Positions 31,865-40,514 of a stretch of 43,454 bases of DNA are shown piece after piece. The position numbers and the translations under genes are program-made. Under the pieces are notes generated by a model that was given only the letters and a program-made list of their open reading frames with translations, searched no databases and was not told the origin of the DNA. Where the stretch lies: the NCBI GenBank assembly GCA_003157485.1, contig PMJQ01000192.1:1-43454 (forward strand), written 5' to 3'. How positions within the stretch are numbered: the first letter of the stretch is position 1; each line of letters opens with the position of its first letter. The stretch comes from Ignavibacteriota bacterium. Its GTDB lineage: Bacteria > Bacteroidota > Ignavibacteria > UBA10030 > UBA6906.

Positions 31865-33259
31865 ATGTCGTTGATGGTGAGCATCTCAGGAATCCGCGGC
31901 GTCATCGGCGAGTCACTGACCCCCGAGGCCGTCATCCGCTACGCAGGGGCGTTCGGCGAGTACTGCCGCAAGGGGCGTCAGGCCCCCCCTTCCGTCGTCG
32001 TGGGGCGTGACGGCAGGAGCACAGGTTCGTTCGTCGCTCCGCTGGTCCGCTCCGCGCTCGTCGCGAAGGGGGTCAACGTCCGTGACATCGGGATCTGCCC
32101 GACGCCGACTGTCCAGATCGCCGTGGAACGGGGAGCCGCCGACGGCGGGATTGCCGTAACGGCAAGCCATAATCCGATGCAGTGGAACGGCCTGAAATTC
32201 ATGGCGTCGACGGGGATGTTCCTGGACGCAGAGGAGAACCGGGAGCTGTGGCATCTGGCGGAAATAGGGTCGGCGTATGCCCCCTGGCAGTCGCTCGGGA
32301 AAGAGACCTCTGAGACGGAGTGGCTCGACCGCCACATCGACGCGGTCCTGGGGCTCGATCTCATGAACGCCGACCTGATCCGCAGAAGGCGGTTCCGCGT
32401 GGTCCTGGATTGCGTGAATGCGGCGGGGGGGATCATCGTCCCGCGGCTCCTGAAGAAGCTGGGGTGCGACGTCATCGGGCTGAATTGCGACGTTTCTGGA
32501 GTATTCGCGCACACGCCGGAGCCCATACCTGAAAACCTCACCGCGCTCGCCTCCCGCGTCCCGCTCGAAAAGGCGGATCTCGGGATCGCCGTGGACCCTG
32601 ACGTGGACCGGCTCGTCCTGATAACGGAAAAAGGGGAACCGTACAGCGAGGAATATACAATCGCATCCGCGGTCGAGTTTGTCCTCGGCCGGCACGACGC
32701 GCAGCGGTCCGGCGTGAAGCCGAACGTCGTCGTCAACCTCTCCACGACTCGCGCCGTGGACGACATCGCCCGGGCTCACGGCGCGACCGTCATACGGACC
32801 CCCGTGGGAGAGATCAACGTCGCGAAACGGATGAAAGAGTCCGGCGCCCTCATCGGCGGGGAAGGGAGCGGCGGAGTCATACTTCCGGACGTTCATCTCG
32901 GGCGGGACGCAATCGTGGGGATAGGGCTCCTGCTCCAGCTCCTTGCGGAATCGGGAACGACTCTTTCGGGGCTGAAGGCCAGGCTCCCCTCGTATCAGAT
33001 TGCGAAAGGGAAGATCGAGCTCGGCGCCGTCTCCCCCGACGAAATCCTCGAGGCGGTCCGGAAGGCCCATGCGCGGGAGGGGAAAATCAACACCGACGAC
33101 GGACTCAAGATTGATTTCGAGGACTACTGGGTCCACCTCCGGAAGTCTAACACGGAACCGATCGTCAGAGTCATCGCCGAAGCGCATACGATGGACCGCG
33201 CGGCTGCGGTCGTAGGGGCATTCAGGACCGAAATCAGGACTCTCGCGGGGCTGTCATGA
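31865..33259 (+). CDS. glmM: Phosphoglucosamine mutase/phosphomannomutase family
   Basis: Alpha-D-phosphohexomutase of 464 residues that moves phosphate between C6 and C1, most likely of glucosamine (peptidoglycan precursor), although PMM/PGM activity is possible. Motifs are SISGIRGVIGESLTPE at the N-terminus, the phosphoserine loop VTASHNPMQWNGLKF, the metal loop DPDVDR, the sugar-binding GGEGSGGVILPD and the phosphate-binding RKSNTEPIVRVIAEA. SHNPMQWNGLK and the length resemble FCB-group GlmM. The start is taken at 31865; ATG 31874 is a close alternative, while 31793 is rejected because it overlaps the promoter. It overlaps the EutN-like gene by 4 bases (ATGA). Confidence 0.88.
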   Translation: MSLMVSISGIRGVIGESLTPEAVIRYAGAFGEYCRKGRQAPPSVVVGRDGRSTGSFVAPLVRSALVAKGVNVRDIGICPTPTVQIAVERGAADGGIAVTASHNPMQWNGLKFMASTGMFLDAEENRELWHLAEIGSAYAPWQSLGKETSETEWLDRHIDAVLGLDLMNADLIRRRRFRVVLDCVNAAGGIIVPRLLKKLGCDVIGLNCDVSGVFAHTPEPIPENLTALASRVPLEKADLGIAVDPDVDRLVLITEKGEPYSEEYTIASAVEFVLGRHDAQRSGVKPNVVVNLSTTRAVDDIARAHGATVIRTPVGEINVAKRMKESGALIGGEGSGGVILPDVHLGRDAIVGIGLLLQLLAESGTTLSGLKARLPSYQIAKGKIELGAVSPDEILEAVRKAHAREGKINTDDGLKIDFEDYWVHLRKSNTEPIVRVIAEAHTMDRAAAVVGAFRTEIRTLAGLS

Positions 33260-33528
33260 TGCTCTGCAAGGTCACCGGAACGATCGTCGCAACCCGGAAA
33301 TCGGAGACTCTTCGCGGGCAGAAGATACTCATCGTCCAGCCCGTCGATCTCGCCGGGTCGCCCGGCGGCCGCGAAATACTCGCGCTTGACACCGCGGACG
33401 CCGGGACGGGGGACACCGTCCTCATCGTCCAGGAAGGACAGGCTGCCGCGCAGTTGCTCCGGAGGAATGATGTCCCCGTCCACAGCATCGTTGTGGCCGT
33501 TGTGGACGGGATAGACCTGCCGGCCTAG
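33256..33528 (+). CDS. EutN/CcmL-family bacterial microcompartment vertex protein (orphan)
   Basis: A 90-residue single-domain protein that matches the pentameric vertex (BMC-P) family: CKVTGTIVATRKSETLRGQKILIVQPVD at the start, then REILALDTADAGTGDTVLIVQEGQAAAQLL and PVHSIVVAVVDGID. These align with EutN and CcmL, where the pentamers cap the corners of carboxysomes or metabolosomes. No BMC-H or BMC-T shell protein and no encapsulated enzyme is in the window, so a microcompartment is not supported locally. It overlaps the glmM stop by four bases, lacks its own clear ribosome-binding site, and is followed after five bases by dprA. ATG 33256 or 33259 may be used. Family assignment is firm; role is open. 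Confidence 0.88.
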   Translation: MMLCKVTGTIVATRKSETLRGQKILIVQPVDLAGSPGGREILALDTADAGTGDTVLIVQEGQAAAQLLRRNDVPVHSIVVAVVDGIDLPA

Positions 33529-33533
33529 CCCGC

Positions 33534-34649
33534 ATGACTGTCGATCCGCGCGACATTCTCATACTCTCCCGCATCCCAGGGATAGGCCCGGGACGCCTCC
33601 GGGCACTGATTGGGGGATTCGGCGGCGCCGCCGCGGTCGCCGGGGCGACGCCCCGCTCCCTCCGCCGCATCGAAGGCATCGAAGAGAAAACCGCCTCATC
33701 CATTACGTCGTTCTTCCGCTCCCGGGCCGCCGGGGAAGCCGCCCGATTTGCCGATGATCAGCAGGGAAGGTCGGAGCGGGCCGGGGCAAATGCCGTGACC
33801 CTCTGGGACGAGGGGTACCCCGCCGCCCTCCGTCACATCTACGATCCTCCCCCCCTCCTTTTTGTCCGCGGGACACTTTGTGAAGAAGACGGGCGGTCCG
33901 TCGCCGTCGTCGGCACAAGGAAACCGGGTTCGTACGGCCTGCTCATGGCGGAGCGGCTCGCCGCTGCGCTCGGAGCGTACGGGATCACGGTCGTCAGCGG
34001 GCTGGCCCGGGGAATCGATTCGGCGGCCCACGCAGCGTGCGTCCGGGGGGGCCACAGGACGCTCGCGGTGATCGGATCCGGGATCGACGTCATTTATCCG
34101 GCGGAAAACAGGGGACTCGCCGAGAGGATCGCCTCGTGCGGCGCGGTGATTTCTGAACTCCCGTTCGGGTCCAGGCCCGACGCGGCGAATTTTCCCCGCC
34201 GCAACAGGATTGTCAGCGGCATCTCGCTGGCGACGCTCGTGATCGAGACGCCCCCGGGGGGCGGGGCGATGATCACGGCGGGGATGGCGCTCGAACAGGG
34301 GCGCGAGGTGTTTGCCGTCCCCTCCGCCATCTCCGCGACGGCCCGGAGCGGCACAAACCTCCTTATCAAGGATGGAAAGGCAAAGCTCACCGAGACAGTT
34401 GACGATATACTTGTGGAGATCGCTCCACACCTCGTCACTCCGGATAAGGCGCGGCGGCAGAAGGAGCCGGAGGATCTGACGCTGTTCGAGAGGACGCTTC
34501 TCGATGCGTTCGGGGATGACCCCGTCCATATCGATCGGATTGCTGCATTAACACGGGTGGCGGCTCCTGACGCACTTGTCCACCTTCTCTCGCTGGAATT
34601 CAAGGGAGCGGTCAGGCAGCTCCCCGGGAAACGGTTCGTCCGGCTCTGA
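33534..34649 (+). CDS. dprA: DNA-processing protein DprA (Smf)
   Basis: Single-strand DNA-binding protein that loads RecA on incoming DNA in natural transformation. The 371-residue product has a helix-hairpin-helix-like N-terminus (SRIPGIGPGRLRALIGGFG, RRIEGIEEKTASSI) and the Rossmann-type DprA core: VAVVGTRKPGSYGLLMAERLA, VVSGLARGIDSAAHAACVRGG, TLAVIGSGIDVIYPAENRGLAE, FPRRNRIVSGIS and ITAGMALEQGREVFAVP. A C-terminal winged-helix domain (about 300-371) completes the usual architecture. dprA is widespread also in non-competent bacteria. Here it lies between the EutN-like gene and the DUF3109 gene, without topA or hslV directly adjacent, although hslVU are three genes on. Confidence 0.94.
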   Translation: MTVDPRDILILSRIPGIGPGRLRALIGGFGGAAAVAGATPRSLRRIEGIEEKTASSITSFFRSRAAGEAARFADDQQGRSERAGANAVTLWDEGYPAALRHIYDPPPLLFVRGTLCEEDGRSVAVVGTRKPGSYGLLMAERLAAALGAYGITVVSGLARGIDSAAHAACVRGGHRTLAVIGSGIDVIYPAENRGLAERIASCGAVISELPFGSRPDAANFPRRNRIVSGISLATLVIETPPGGGAMITAGMALEQGREVFAVPSAISATARSGTNLLIKDGKAKLTETVDDILVEIAPHLVTPDKARRQKEPEDLTLFERTLLDAFGDDPVHIDRIAALTRVAAPDALVHLLSLEFKGAVRQLPGKRFVRL

Positions 34650-34717
34650 CGGTGCTTTCTTGTTGTCCGAAAATTCAGTATTTTGTCCATATGATGCAGG
34701 GGGATAGGGATGCGCGC

Positions 34718-35284
34718 ATGTTCGTCATAGGGGAAGCGGTCATCGACGACGACGCAGGCCGGGCTTCGTTTTGCTGCGATCTCCCCGCCTGCCGGGGTGC
34801 ATGCTGCACGCTTCCGGGGGGACGGGGCGCTCCACTGGAGGATGATGAGGTCCTGGAGATCGCCAAAGCCTTCCCCGCCGCCCGCCAATTCCTCAGCGAG
34901 AGGAGTCTCCGCACAATTGCCTCCCTCGGGCTGACGGAGGGGGTGAGGGGAGACTTTGCCACTCCCTGTCGTGACGGGGAGGAGTGCGTGTTTGTCTTCT
35001 TCGAGGACGGCGTCGCCCGGTGCAGTTTCGAAAGGGCGTACGAGCGGGGGCTTACCGACTGGCCCAAACCTCTTTCCTGCCATCTTTTCCCGATCCGCAT
35101 ACGTCACTTCGGGGAGGATTTCATCAGGTACGAAATGATCGACGAGTGCGCCCCGGGACGCCTCCGCGGGGAAACGGAAGAGGTTCCGCTCCGCGAATTC
35201 CTGCGCGAACCCCTGATCCGGCGGTACGGGGAGGCATGGTACACGAAGTTCATCGAGGAGTGCGCGCAGCGCGCGGAGCCCTAG
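34718..35284 (+). CDS. DUF3109 family cysteine-rich protein
   Basis: A 188-residue soluble protein of the DUF3109 family, found mainly in Bacteroidota and relatives, with no known function. The start MFVIGEAVIDDD and the cluster FCCDLPACRGACCTLPGGRGAPL (about 17-39) are characteristic. Cysteines at about 18, 19, 24, 28, 29, with later ones in TPCRDGEECVFV and LSCHLFPIRI, suggest a zinc or Fe-S site like that of YkgJ-type CxxCxxC proteins. The start is the ATG at 34718, which matches the family N-terminus; upstream frames to 34652 are not used. It is 13 bases before rpoN, so the two are probably cotranscribed. Confidence 0.86.
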   Translation: MFVIGEAVIDDDAGRASFCCDLPACRGACCTLPGGRGAPLEDDEVLEIAKAFPAARQFLSERSLRTIASLGLTEGVRGDFATPCRDGEECVFVFFEDGVARCSFERAYERGLTDWPKPLSCHLFPIRIRHFGEDFIRYEMIDECAPGRLRGETEEVPLREFLREPLIRRYGEAWYTKFIEECAQRAEP

Positions 35285-35297
35285 ACACAGGGAATTC

Positions 35298-36749
35298 ATG
35301 CTGAACATCTCGCTCCAGCATAAGATGATGATGAAGCTGTCGCCTCAACAGGTGCAATACCTGAAGATGCTTCAGCTCCCCACGCTTGCGCTGGAACAGA
35401 AGATCAAGGCCGAGCTTGAAATGAACCCCCTCCTGGAGGAAGGGTTTGAGGAAGAACAGGACGCCCAGCAGGAGCCGGAGACCGCAGAGGAAGTTGCGGC
35501 GGAGACTGCAGAGACGGCCAAGGAGGAGACCCCCGCGGACGAGGACTCCTACTCCATCGACGATTTTATGAACGACGAGCTCACCGGCCATAAAGTCCGT
35601 GAGCCGTACGACAACGAGGAGAAGGAGGACCTCCCTCTCGCGGACGCCGTCCCCATGTACCAGCGTCTCCTGGAACAGACCGCGCTCCTCAACCTCGACG
35701 ACGAGGAGCTTCTGACGGGGCAGGAGATCATCGGGAACATCGACGAGGACGGCTATCTGCGGCGCGACCTGGCGGCGATCGTCCAGGACATCAACCTGAC
35801 GCATGAAACCCGCATCACGCTCGAACAGGCAGAGGAGGTGCTCCGGAAGATCCAGCGGCTCGATCCCGTGGGGATCGGCAGCCGTTCGCTGCAGGAGTGC
35901 CTCATCGTCCAGCTCGAGGCGGACCGGGCCGATCCGGCGCTGAAAGCCCTGGCGCTGCGGATCCTGACCGAGTTTTACGACGACTTTACGATGCGGCATT
36001 TCGAGGATCTCGCGAAGAAACTCGGCGTCCCCACCGAGGAGCTCAAAAAGGTCGTCGAGCTCATCCAGCACCTCAACCCGAAGCCCGGCGAGGGAGAAAT
36101 CAGCGCACAGGAGAATTACGTCGTCCCCGATTTCATCGTGACGAAATCGGAAGAGGACTTCATCATCACGCTGAACGACAGGAACATCCCCCCCTTAAGG
36201 ATCAACCGCGCGTACAAGGAGCTGATGTCCAAGCGGAAGAAGAACGGTGTCTCCGCGGAAGCGAAGGACTTCATCCGTCAGAGATTCGAGGCGGCCAAGT
36301 GGTTCATCAGCTCGATCCACCAGCGCCGCGAGACGATGCTGAAGGTGATGCGGACGATCGTGGAGAAACAGCGGGAGTTCTTCGACACGGGAGAAGGCCT
36401 GAGGCCGATGATCTACAAGGACATCTCGGAAGTGATCGGGATGGACATCTCGACAATAAGCAGGGTCGTCAACAGCAAGTACGTCCAGACCGACTACGGG
36501 GTCTTCTCGCTCCGCCATTTCTTCAGCGACTCGATAAGCACTGCAGACGGAGACGAGGTTTCAAACAAGGAGGTCAAGCGGAAGCTGCGCGCCCTTATCG
36601 ACGCCGAAGACCCGCTGAGGCCGCTCTCCGATCACAAGCTCGCCGAGCTCCTGAACGCCGACCGGCTGAACATCGCCCGTCGGACCGTCGCAAAGTACCG
36701 GGAGGCGATGCTCATCCCCGTGGCGCGCCTCCGTCGGAAACTCACCTGA
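35298..36749 (+). CDS. rpoN: RNA polymerase sigma-54 factor
   Basis: Alternative sigma factor that recognises -24/-12 promoters and needs AAA+ activators. The 483-residue protein shows region I (about 1-48, Gln/Leu-rich [23 protein letters not shown] and [10 protein letters not shown]), an acidic region II (about 49-100) and region III with core-binding and DNA-binding parts. These include [27 protein letters not shown] and the RpoN box [10 protein letters not shown] at 460-469. CAGGGAAT precedes the ATG. No sigma-54 activator or clear -24/-12 site was noticed in the window. Downstream it is 20 bases from hslV. Confidence 0.96.
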   Translation: MLNISLQHKMMMKLSPQQVQYLKMLQLPTLALEQKIKAELEMNPLLEEGFEEEQDAQQEPETAEEVAAETAETAKEETPADEDSYSIDDFMNDELTGHKVREPYDNEEKEDLPLADAVPMYQRLLEQTALLNLDDEELLTGQEIIGNIDEDGYLRRDLAAIVQDINLTHETRITLEQAEEVLRKIQRLDPVGIGSRSLQECLIVQLEADRADPALKALALRILTEFYDDFTMRHFEDLAKKLGVPTEELKKVVELIQHLNPKPGEGEISAQENYVVPDFIVTKSEEDFIITLNDRNIPPLRINRAYKELMSKRKKNGVSAEAKDFIRQRFEAAKWFISSIHQRRETMLKVMRTIVEKQREFFDTGEGLRPMIYKDISEVIGMDISTISRVVNSKYVQTDYGVFSLRHFFSDSISTADGDEVSNKEVKRKLRALIDAEDPLRPLSDHKLAELLNADRLNIARRTVAKYREAMLIPVARLRRKLT

Positions 36750-36769
36750 CGAACCAACCCCGCACACGC

Positions 36770-37306
36770 ATGAACGACATCATCCGTTCCACCACAGTCA
36801 TCGGGCTCACCTACAGGGGAAAGAGCGTCATCGGCTCCGACGGCCAGGTCACGGTAGGCGCCACCGTAATGAAGCACCGCGCGAGGAAGATACGGCGGCT
36901 GTACAACGGCAAGGTCCTTGCCGGGTTCGCGGGGGCGGCGGCGGATGCCTTTACGCTCTTCACCCGGTTCGAGGAGAATCTCGAAAAGACGCACGGAAAC
37001 CTGGAGCGCGCAGCGGTGGAGCTGGCGCGCGACTGGAGGACGGACAAATACCTCAGGCAGCTCGAGGCGCTCCTGGCGGTCCTGGACGGGTCGACCTCTC
37101 TCGTCATCTCCGGCACGGGGGAGATCATCGAACCGGACGACGGGATACTCGCCATCGGGTCCGGGGGAAGCTTCGCGCTCGCCGCGGCCCGGATGCTCAT
37201 CAAGCATTCGGACCTTCCCGCCAGGGACATCGTCGAAGAATCCCTCCGCGCGGCGGCGGAAATCTGCATCTACACGAACGCCAATATCAGCATCGAAGAA
37301 CTGTGA
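36770..37306 (+). CDS. hslV: ATP-dependent protease subunit HslV (ClpQ)
   Basis: Proteolytic dodecamer of the HslUV protease. The 178-residue protein contains the N-terminal threonine after a short propeptide ([13 protein letters not shown]), then [43 protein letters not shown] and [18 protein letters not shown], all close to characterised HslV. A 7-residue propeptide must be removed to expose the nucleophile, unlike E. coli HslV where only Met is removed. The start at 36770 lacks a clear Shine-Dalgarno. It overlaps hslU by four bases (GTGA), as usual for this pair. Confidence 0.96.
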   Translation: MNDIIRSTTVIGLTYRGKSVIGSDGQVTVGATVMKHRARKIRRLYNGKVLAGFAGAAADAFTLFTRFEENLEKTHGNLERAAVELARDWRTDKYLRQLEALLAVLDGSTSLVISGTGEIIEPDDGILAIGSGGSFALAAARMLIKHSDLPARDIVEESLRAAAEICIYTNANISIEEL

Positions 37307-38691
37307 ACGAAACACCCCCCCCGGCCGACGGCAGGGAGCTTACCCCCAGGGACATCGTCCGCGAGCTCGACAGGTACATCATCGGGCAGGACCGTGCGAA
37401 GAAGTCCGTCGCCATCGCACTCAGGAACCGCTGGCGCCGCCTCCAGGTCCCCCCCGGGCTCCGGGAGGAGATCATGCCGAACAACATCATCATGATCGGC
37501 CCGACCGGGGTGGGGAAAACCGAGATCGCCCGGCGGCTCGCAAAGCTCGCCGGTGCGCCGTTCATCAAAGTGGAGGCGTCGAAATTCACCGAGGTGGGAT
37601 ACGTCGGCCGCGACGTCGAGTCGATCATCCGCGATCTGACAGAGTATGCCGTCACGATGGTGAACGCCGAGCGGCGCGCAGGCGTCAACGAGAAGGCAAA
37701 GGCCATGGCGGAGGAGCGGATTCTCGACATCCTCCTCCCCCCTCCCCGTCCGAAACAGGGTGCAGGGTTCGATGCTCCCGGGGACGCCGTCGAAGACGTG
37801 CAGAACGAGGCGACGCGGGAAAAACTCCGCGCCCGGCTCCGCTCCGGAGGAATGGAGTCGAGATTGATCGAGATCGACGTCCCCGCGGGGATGGGATCCG
37901 GGCCGCTCATGCAGGTGATCGGGCCGATGAACCTGGAAGAGATGGGGGTGAATCTTCAGGACATCTTCGGCAACCTCATGCCGAAGAAATCGAAGCGCAG
38001 AAAGGCGTCCGTCGCCGAAGCCCGGGTCCTGCTGACGAACGAAGAGGCGGGGAAGCTCATCGACCACGACGCGGCGGTGCGCGATGCGCTCCAGCGCGTC
38101 GAGAACTCCGGAATCGTCTTCATCGACGAGATCGACAAGATCGCCGGGGCAAAGGGGCCGGGGCCCGACGTGTCACGTGAAGGGGTCCAGCGCGACCTCC
38201 TCCCTATCGTCGAGGGATCGAGCGTCAACACGAAATACGGCATGGTGAAGACCGACCACATCCTCTTCATCGCTTCCGGCGCCTTCCACGTCGCAAAGCC
38301 CTCCGACCTGATCCCTGAAATGCAGGGGCGCTTTCCGATCCGCGTGGAGCTGACGAGCCTGACGGAGGATGATTTTGTGAAGATTCTCACGCTCCCGCAG
38401 AACGCGCTCATCAAGCAGTACGCAGCGCTTCTCGCGACGGAGGGCGTGTCCGTCGAGTTCACGGAGGACGGGATCAGGGAGATCGCCTCGCTCGCCTCGA
38501 AGACGAACGAGCAGGTGGAGAACATCGGCGCCCGCCGGCTTCACACGATCATGACGACGCTCCTGGAGGACGTGCTCTTCGATGCGCCCGACGAGCTTCG
38601 CGAAAAGAACATTCTTGTCGACCGAACGCTCGTCCGCTCGAGGCTGGAGGGGATCGTGAAAAACACCGACCTCTCGCGGTACATCCTCTGA
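37303..38691 (+). CDS. hslU: ATP-dependent protease ATPase subunit HslU (ClpY)
   Basis: AAA+ unfoldase that feeds HslV. The 462-residue protein has [21 protein letters not shown] near the start, Walker [10 protein letters not shown] (66-74), [22 protein letters not shown] (pore loop GYVG), the I domain (about 110-230), Walker [11 protein letters not shown] near 272 and sensor and arginine-finger regions with [10 protein letters not shown]. It ends [18 protein letters not shown] with the conserved C-terminal Leu that inserts into HslV. The start is a GTG at 37303. Codons 5-7 sit in a run of eight C (PPP), a slippage-prone tract right after the start. It ends 25 bases from the convergent DUF3467 gene. 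Confidence 0.96.
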   Translation: MNETPPPADGRELTPRDIVRELDRYIIGQDRAKKSVAIALRNRWRRLQVPPGLREEIMPNNIIMIGPTGVGKTEIARRLAKLAGAPFIKVEASKFTEVGYVGRDVESIIRDLTEYAVTMVNAERRAGVNEKAKAMAEERILDILLPPPRPKQGAGFDAPGDAVEDVQNEATREKLRARLRSGGMESRLIEIDVPAGMGSGPLMQVIGPMNLEEMGVNLQDIFGNLMPKKSKRRKASVAEARVLLTNEEAGKLIDHDAAVRDALQRVENSGIVFIDEIDKIAGAKGPGPDVSREGVQRDLLPIVEGSSVNTKYGMVKTDHILFIASGAFHVAKPSDLIPEMQGRFPIRVELTSLTEDDFVKILTLPQNALIKQYAALLATEGVSVEFTEDGIREIASLASKTNEQVENIGARRLHTIMTTLLEDVLFDAPDELREKNILVDRTLVRSRLEGIVKNTDLSRYIL

Positions 38692-38716
38692 GGCCGGCCG
38701 GCGTCCGACCGCCTCG

Positions 38717-39037
38717 TCAGTGAACCTTTTCGTCGGGCATCACCGGCTGGAATCCGAACCCGCCGGACCCCTCGCCGTGGATCTTGATCTCGCCGAACTT
38801 CATCTCGAATTTTCCGATGTTGTCCTCCAGGGCGCGGAGGAGCAGCTTGGCGTGCTGCGCGGTCATGATCACGCGCGCGTGGACCTTCGCCTTCGGGACG
38901 CCGGGAAGGACCCGCGTGAAGTCAATGATGAACTCGGCGGGCGAATGCGTGATGATCGCGAGATTCGAATAGATCCCTTCCGCTTCCTTCTCCCCCAGCT
39001 CAATGTTGATCTGCTGGCCCTGCTGCTGATCTGCCAT
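38717..39037 (-). CDS. DUF3467 family protein
   Basis: A 106-residue acidic/neutral protein of the DUF3467 family, found across Bacteroidota, Chlorobi and some archaea, with no known function. Residues INIELGEKEAEGIYSNLAIITHSPAEFIIDFTRVLPGVPKAKVHARVIMT and LLRALEDNIGKFE are nearly the whole family pattern. A Gln-rich start MADQQQGQQ and a Gly-rich C-terminus (GEGSGGFGFQP) flank it. The ATG at 39037 is set by AAAGGAG at the right distance; the frame is open to 39184 but that stretch crosses two hairpins and is not used. The plus-strand neighbour is hslU, convergent. It lies downstream of a terminator, so probably has its own promoter, which I did not find. Confidence 0.87.
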   Translation of the reverse strand: MADQQQGQQINIELGEKEAEGIYSNLAIITHSPAEFIIDFTRVLPGVPKAKVHARVIMTAQHAKLLLRALEDNIGKFEMKFGEIKIHGEGSGGFGFQPVMPDEKVH

Positions 39038-39081
39038 TCCGTTCTCCTTTGCGCTGCGCTGGCTTCCGGAACCGTCACGGG

Positions 39082-39110
39082 AAAAAAAGTTTTCCCGCCG
39101 GAGGACGGCG
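39082..39110 (-). terminator. Probable terminator between the TPR lipoprotein and DUF3467 genes
   Basis: On the minus strand CGCCG (39110-39106) pairs with CGGCG (39100-39096) around a 5-base loop, followed by GGAAAACTTTTTTT with seven T at 39088-39082. The stem is short but GC-only, and the T-tract is the longest in the window. It follows the TPR gene and the palindrome at 39127-39166. Confidence 0.55.
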
Positions 39111-39126
39111 CCGGGACCAAGAAGGG

Positions 39127-39166
39127 CCCGCCGAAGAGCGGCGCCTGCGGCGCCGCAGGCGGCGGG
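39127..39166. repeat. GC palindrome in the TPR-DUF3467 gap
   Basis: CGCCTGCGGC (39142-39151) and GCCGCAGGCG (39152-39161) form a perfect 20-bp palindrome. Outside it CCCGCCG (39127-39133) can pair with CGGCGGG (39160-39166) as a competing longer-range stem. It sits 20 bases after the TPR stop codon and ahead of the T-tract terminator, so it may protect or terminate the mRNA. Confidence 0.6.
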
Positions 39167-39186
39167 ACCGGCACATTCGTGCACCG

Positions 39187-40356
39187 TTACTTTGATTTTG
39201 AGAGCTTGTCCGCCTTCTCGAATGCCGCCCTGGACTTGTCGGGCATGTTCAGTATGGCGTACAGGCGGGCCAACTGCGTCCAGAGAGCCCCGTCATCGGG
39301 CCGGAACTGCACGCCCTGCTCGAGATACGGGAGGGACTGCTTGAATTTTTCCTTGTAGGAGGTGTCCTCCTTGATCTGTTTTCCGCCCTTCTTCTGCCCC
39401 TCGAGGGCCTTGTCGGTGGCGGCCTTTATCGACACTCCCCAGTTGAGGTACGCGACGCCGATGTTGTACGTCGCGTCGGAATACCCCGGATCGATCTCGA
39501 GCGTCTTTGTAAACTGGTCGATCGCGCCGGCGAAATCCTCCTTCCTGAGGAGAAACACGCCGTACGCGTAACGGAACAGCTTGTTCTTCGGATCGCGCGT
39601 GACGGCGTCGCGGGTGATCGCCTCGGCTTTTTCCGACTGATTCGAGCGCTCATACGCGTCGATGAGGCTGCTGATGTTATCCGCATTGCCCGGTTTGAGA
39701 TCGAACGCCCGCTTGAACGCGTCGGCGGCTTTCCGGTATTCGGCGACGGCACCGGCGGTATCTTTTCCGTCAAGCTTCTGCTGGGCGAACGTGTACTGGA
39801 GCTGGCCAAGGAAACGGGGCGCGTCATAGGAATCCGGATCCTTCTGGATCGACAGCTGCAGGTTATTCCGGGCTCCCTCATAGTCCTGCTTCGCAAAGTT
39901 GGCGAGAGCAGTGACGTAGTATGTCCCCGGGCTGTCCGGCTCGAGGGCGATGGCCGTGTTGAACCGCGTCAGGGCGCTGTCGTAGAGGGCGGCGGTGTCC
40001 TTCCCGCGATTATAGCAGTTCACCCCCTCGTTGTACAGGATTCCCCATACCGCGAGCTTGTTCCGCAGGATCTCGGTCTTGTGGACATCCGAAAGCGCGA
40101 GGGCGTGCGTGTAGGCCTCGTTCATCCCCGGAAAGTTCTTCACCTGGATGCGGACCGACCCGAGGAGAAACCATGCATCCTCGTCCTTGTCGTTCTTTGC
40201 GACCTCTTTCAGGAGGCTTTCCTCCGCCTTCTGCCACTGCTTCTGCTGCATATACAGTTTTGCGCTCGTTGTTTCGGCGGAACCACACTGGAATCCTGTC
40301 GTCGAGAGATAGACCGCCGCGAGGAGGAGCACAACTCCGGGGAGATAACGTTTCAT
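39187..40356 (-). CDS. TPR-repeat putative lipoprotein
   Basis: A 389-residue exported protein with tetratricopeptide repeats. MKRYLPGVVLLLAAVYLSTTGFQCGS is a signal sequence with Cys24 as possible but non-canonical lipidation site (GFQC). TPR-like units recur, for example WQKAEESLLKEVAKNDKDEDAWFLLGSV, ALTRFNTAIALEPDSPGTYYVTALA, DAFKRAFDLKPGNADNISSLIDAY and AIDQFTKTLEIDPGYSDATYNIGVAYL. No enzyme domain is seen. The ATG at 40356 has CAGGAG upstream; the earlier start at 40395 is not needed. Its promoter is at 40402-40430, back to back with that of the HIT-icd unit. Such TPR lipoproteins are common in this lineage and serve as envelope scaffolds. Confidence 0.84.
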   Translation of the reverse strand: MKRYLPGVVLLLAAVYLSTTGFQCGSAETTSAKLYMQQKQWQKAEESLLKEVAKNDKDEDAWFLLGSVRIQVKNFPGMNEAYTHALALSDVHKTEILRNKLAVWGILYNEGVNCYNRGKDTAALYDSALTRFNTAIALEPDSPGTYYVTALANFAKQDYEGARNNLQLSIQKDPDSYDAPRFLGQLQYTFAQQKLDGKDTAGAVAEYRKAADAFKRAFDLKPGNADNISSLIDAYERSNQSEKAEAITRDAVTRDPKNKLFRYAYGVFLLRKEDFAGAIDQFTKTLEIDPGYSDATYNIGVAYLNWGVSIKAATDKALEGQKKGGKQIKEDTSYKEKFKQSLPYLEQGVQFRPDDGALWTQLARLYAILNMPDKSRAAFEKADKLSKSK

Positions 40357-40401
40357 GATGACTCCTGGGAATGGGGGTGGTGATGAAGTGTTCAACGACG
40401 T

Positions 40402-40430
40402 AAGATACCAAAAACCCTCATCGAATGCAA
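40402..40430 (-). promoter_or_regulatory. Promoter of the TPR lipoprotein gene
   Basis: On the minus strand TTGCAT (40430-40425), 17 bases, TATCTT (40407-40402), 45 bases before the ATG. The pair is almost identical to the prs promoter (TTGCAG-N17-TATCTT). Confidence 0.5.
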
Positions 40431-40436
40431 CAATGG

Positions 40437-40465
40437 TTGATTCTCCGCCACTTTTTCCCTACTGT
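40437..40465 (+). promoter_or_regulatory. Possible promoter of the HIT-icd unit
   Basis: TTGATT (40437-40442), 17 bases, TACTGT (40460-40465), 49 bases before the HIT ATG. The -10 box matches TAnnTT only partly (TACTGT). Its -35 lies just six bases from the -35 of the divergent TPR promoter, so the two probably compete or share control. Confidence 0.35.
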
Positions 40466-40514
40466 AATATTCCTGCGCCCCTGCCGCAGATCACCCGGAA
40501 GGCAAGGAATCCCG

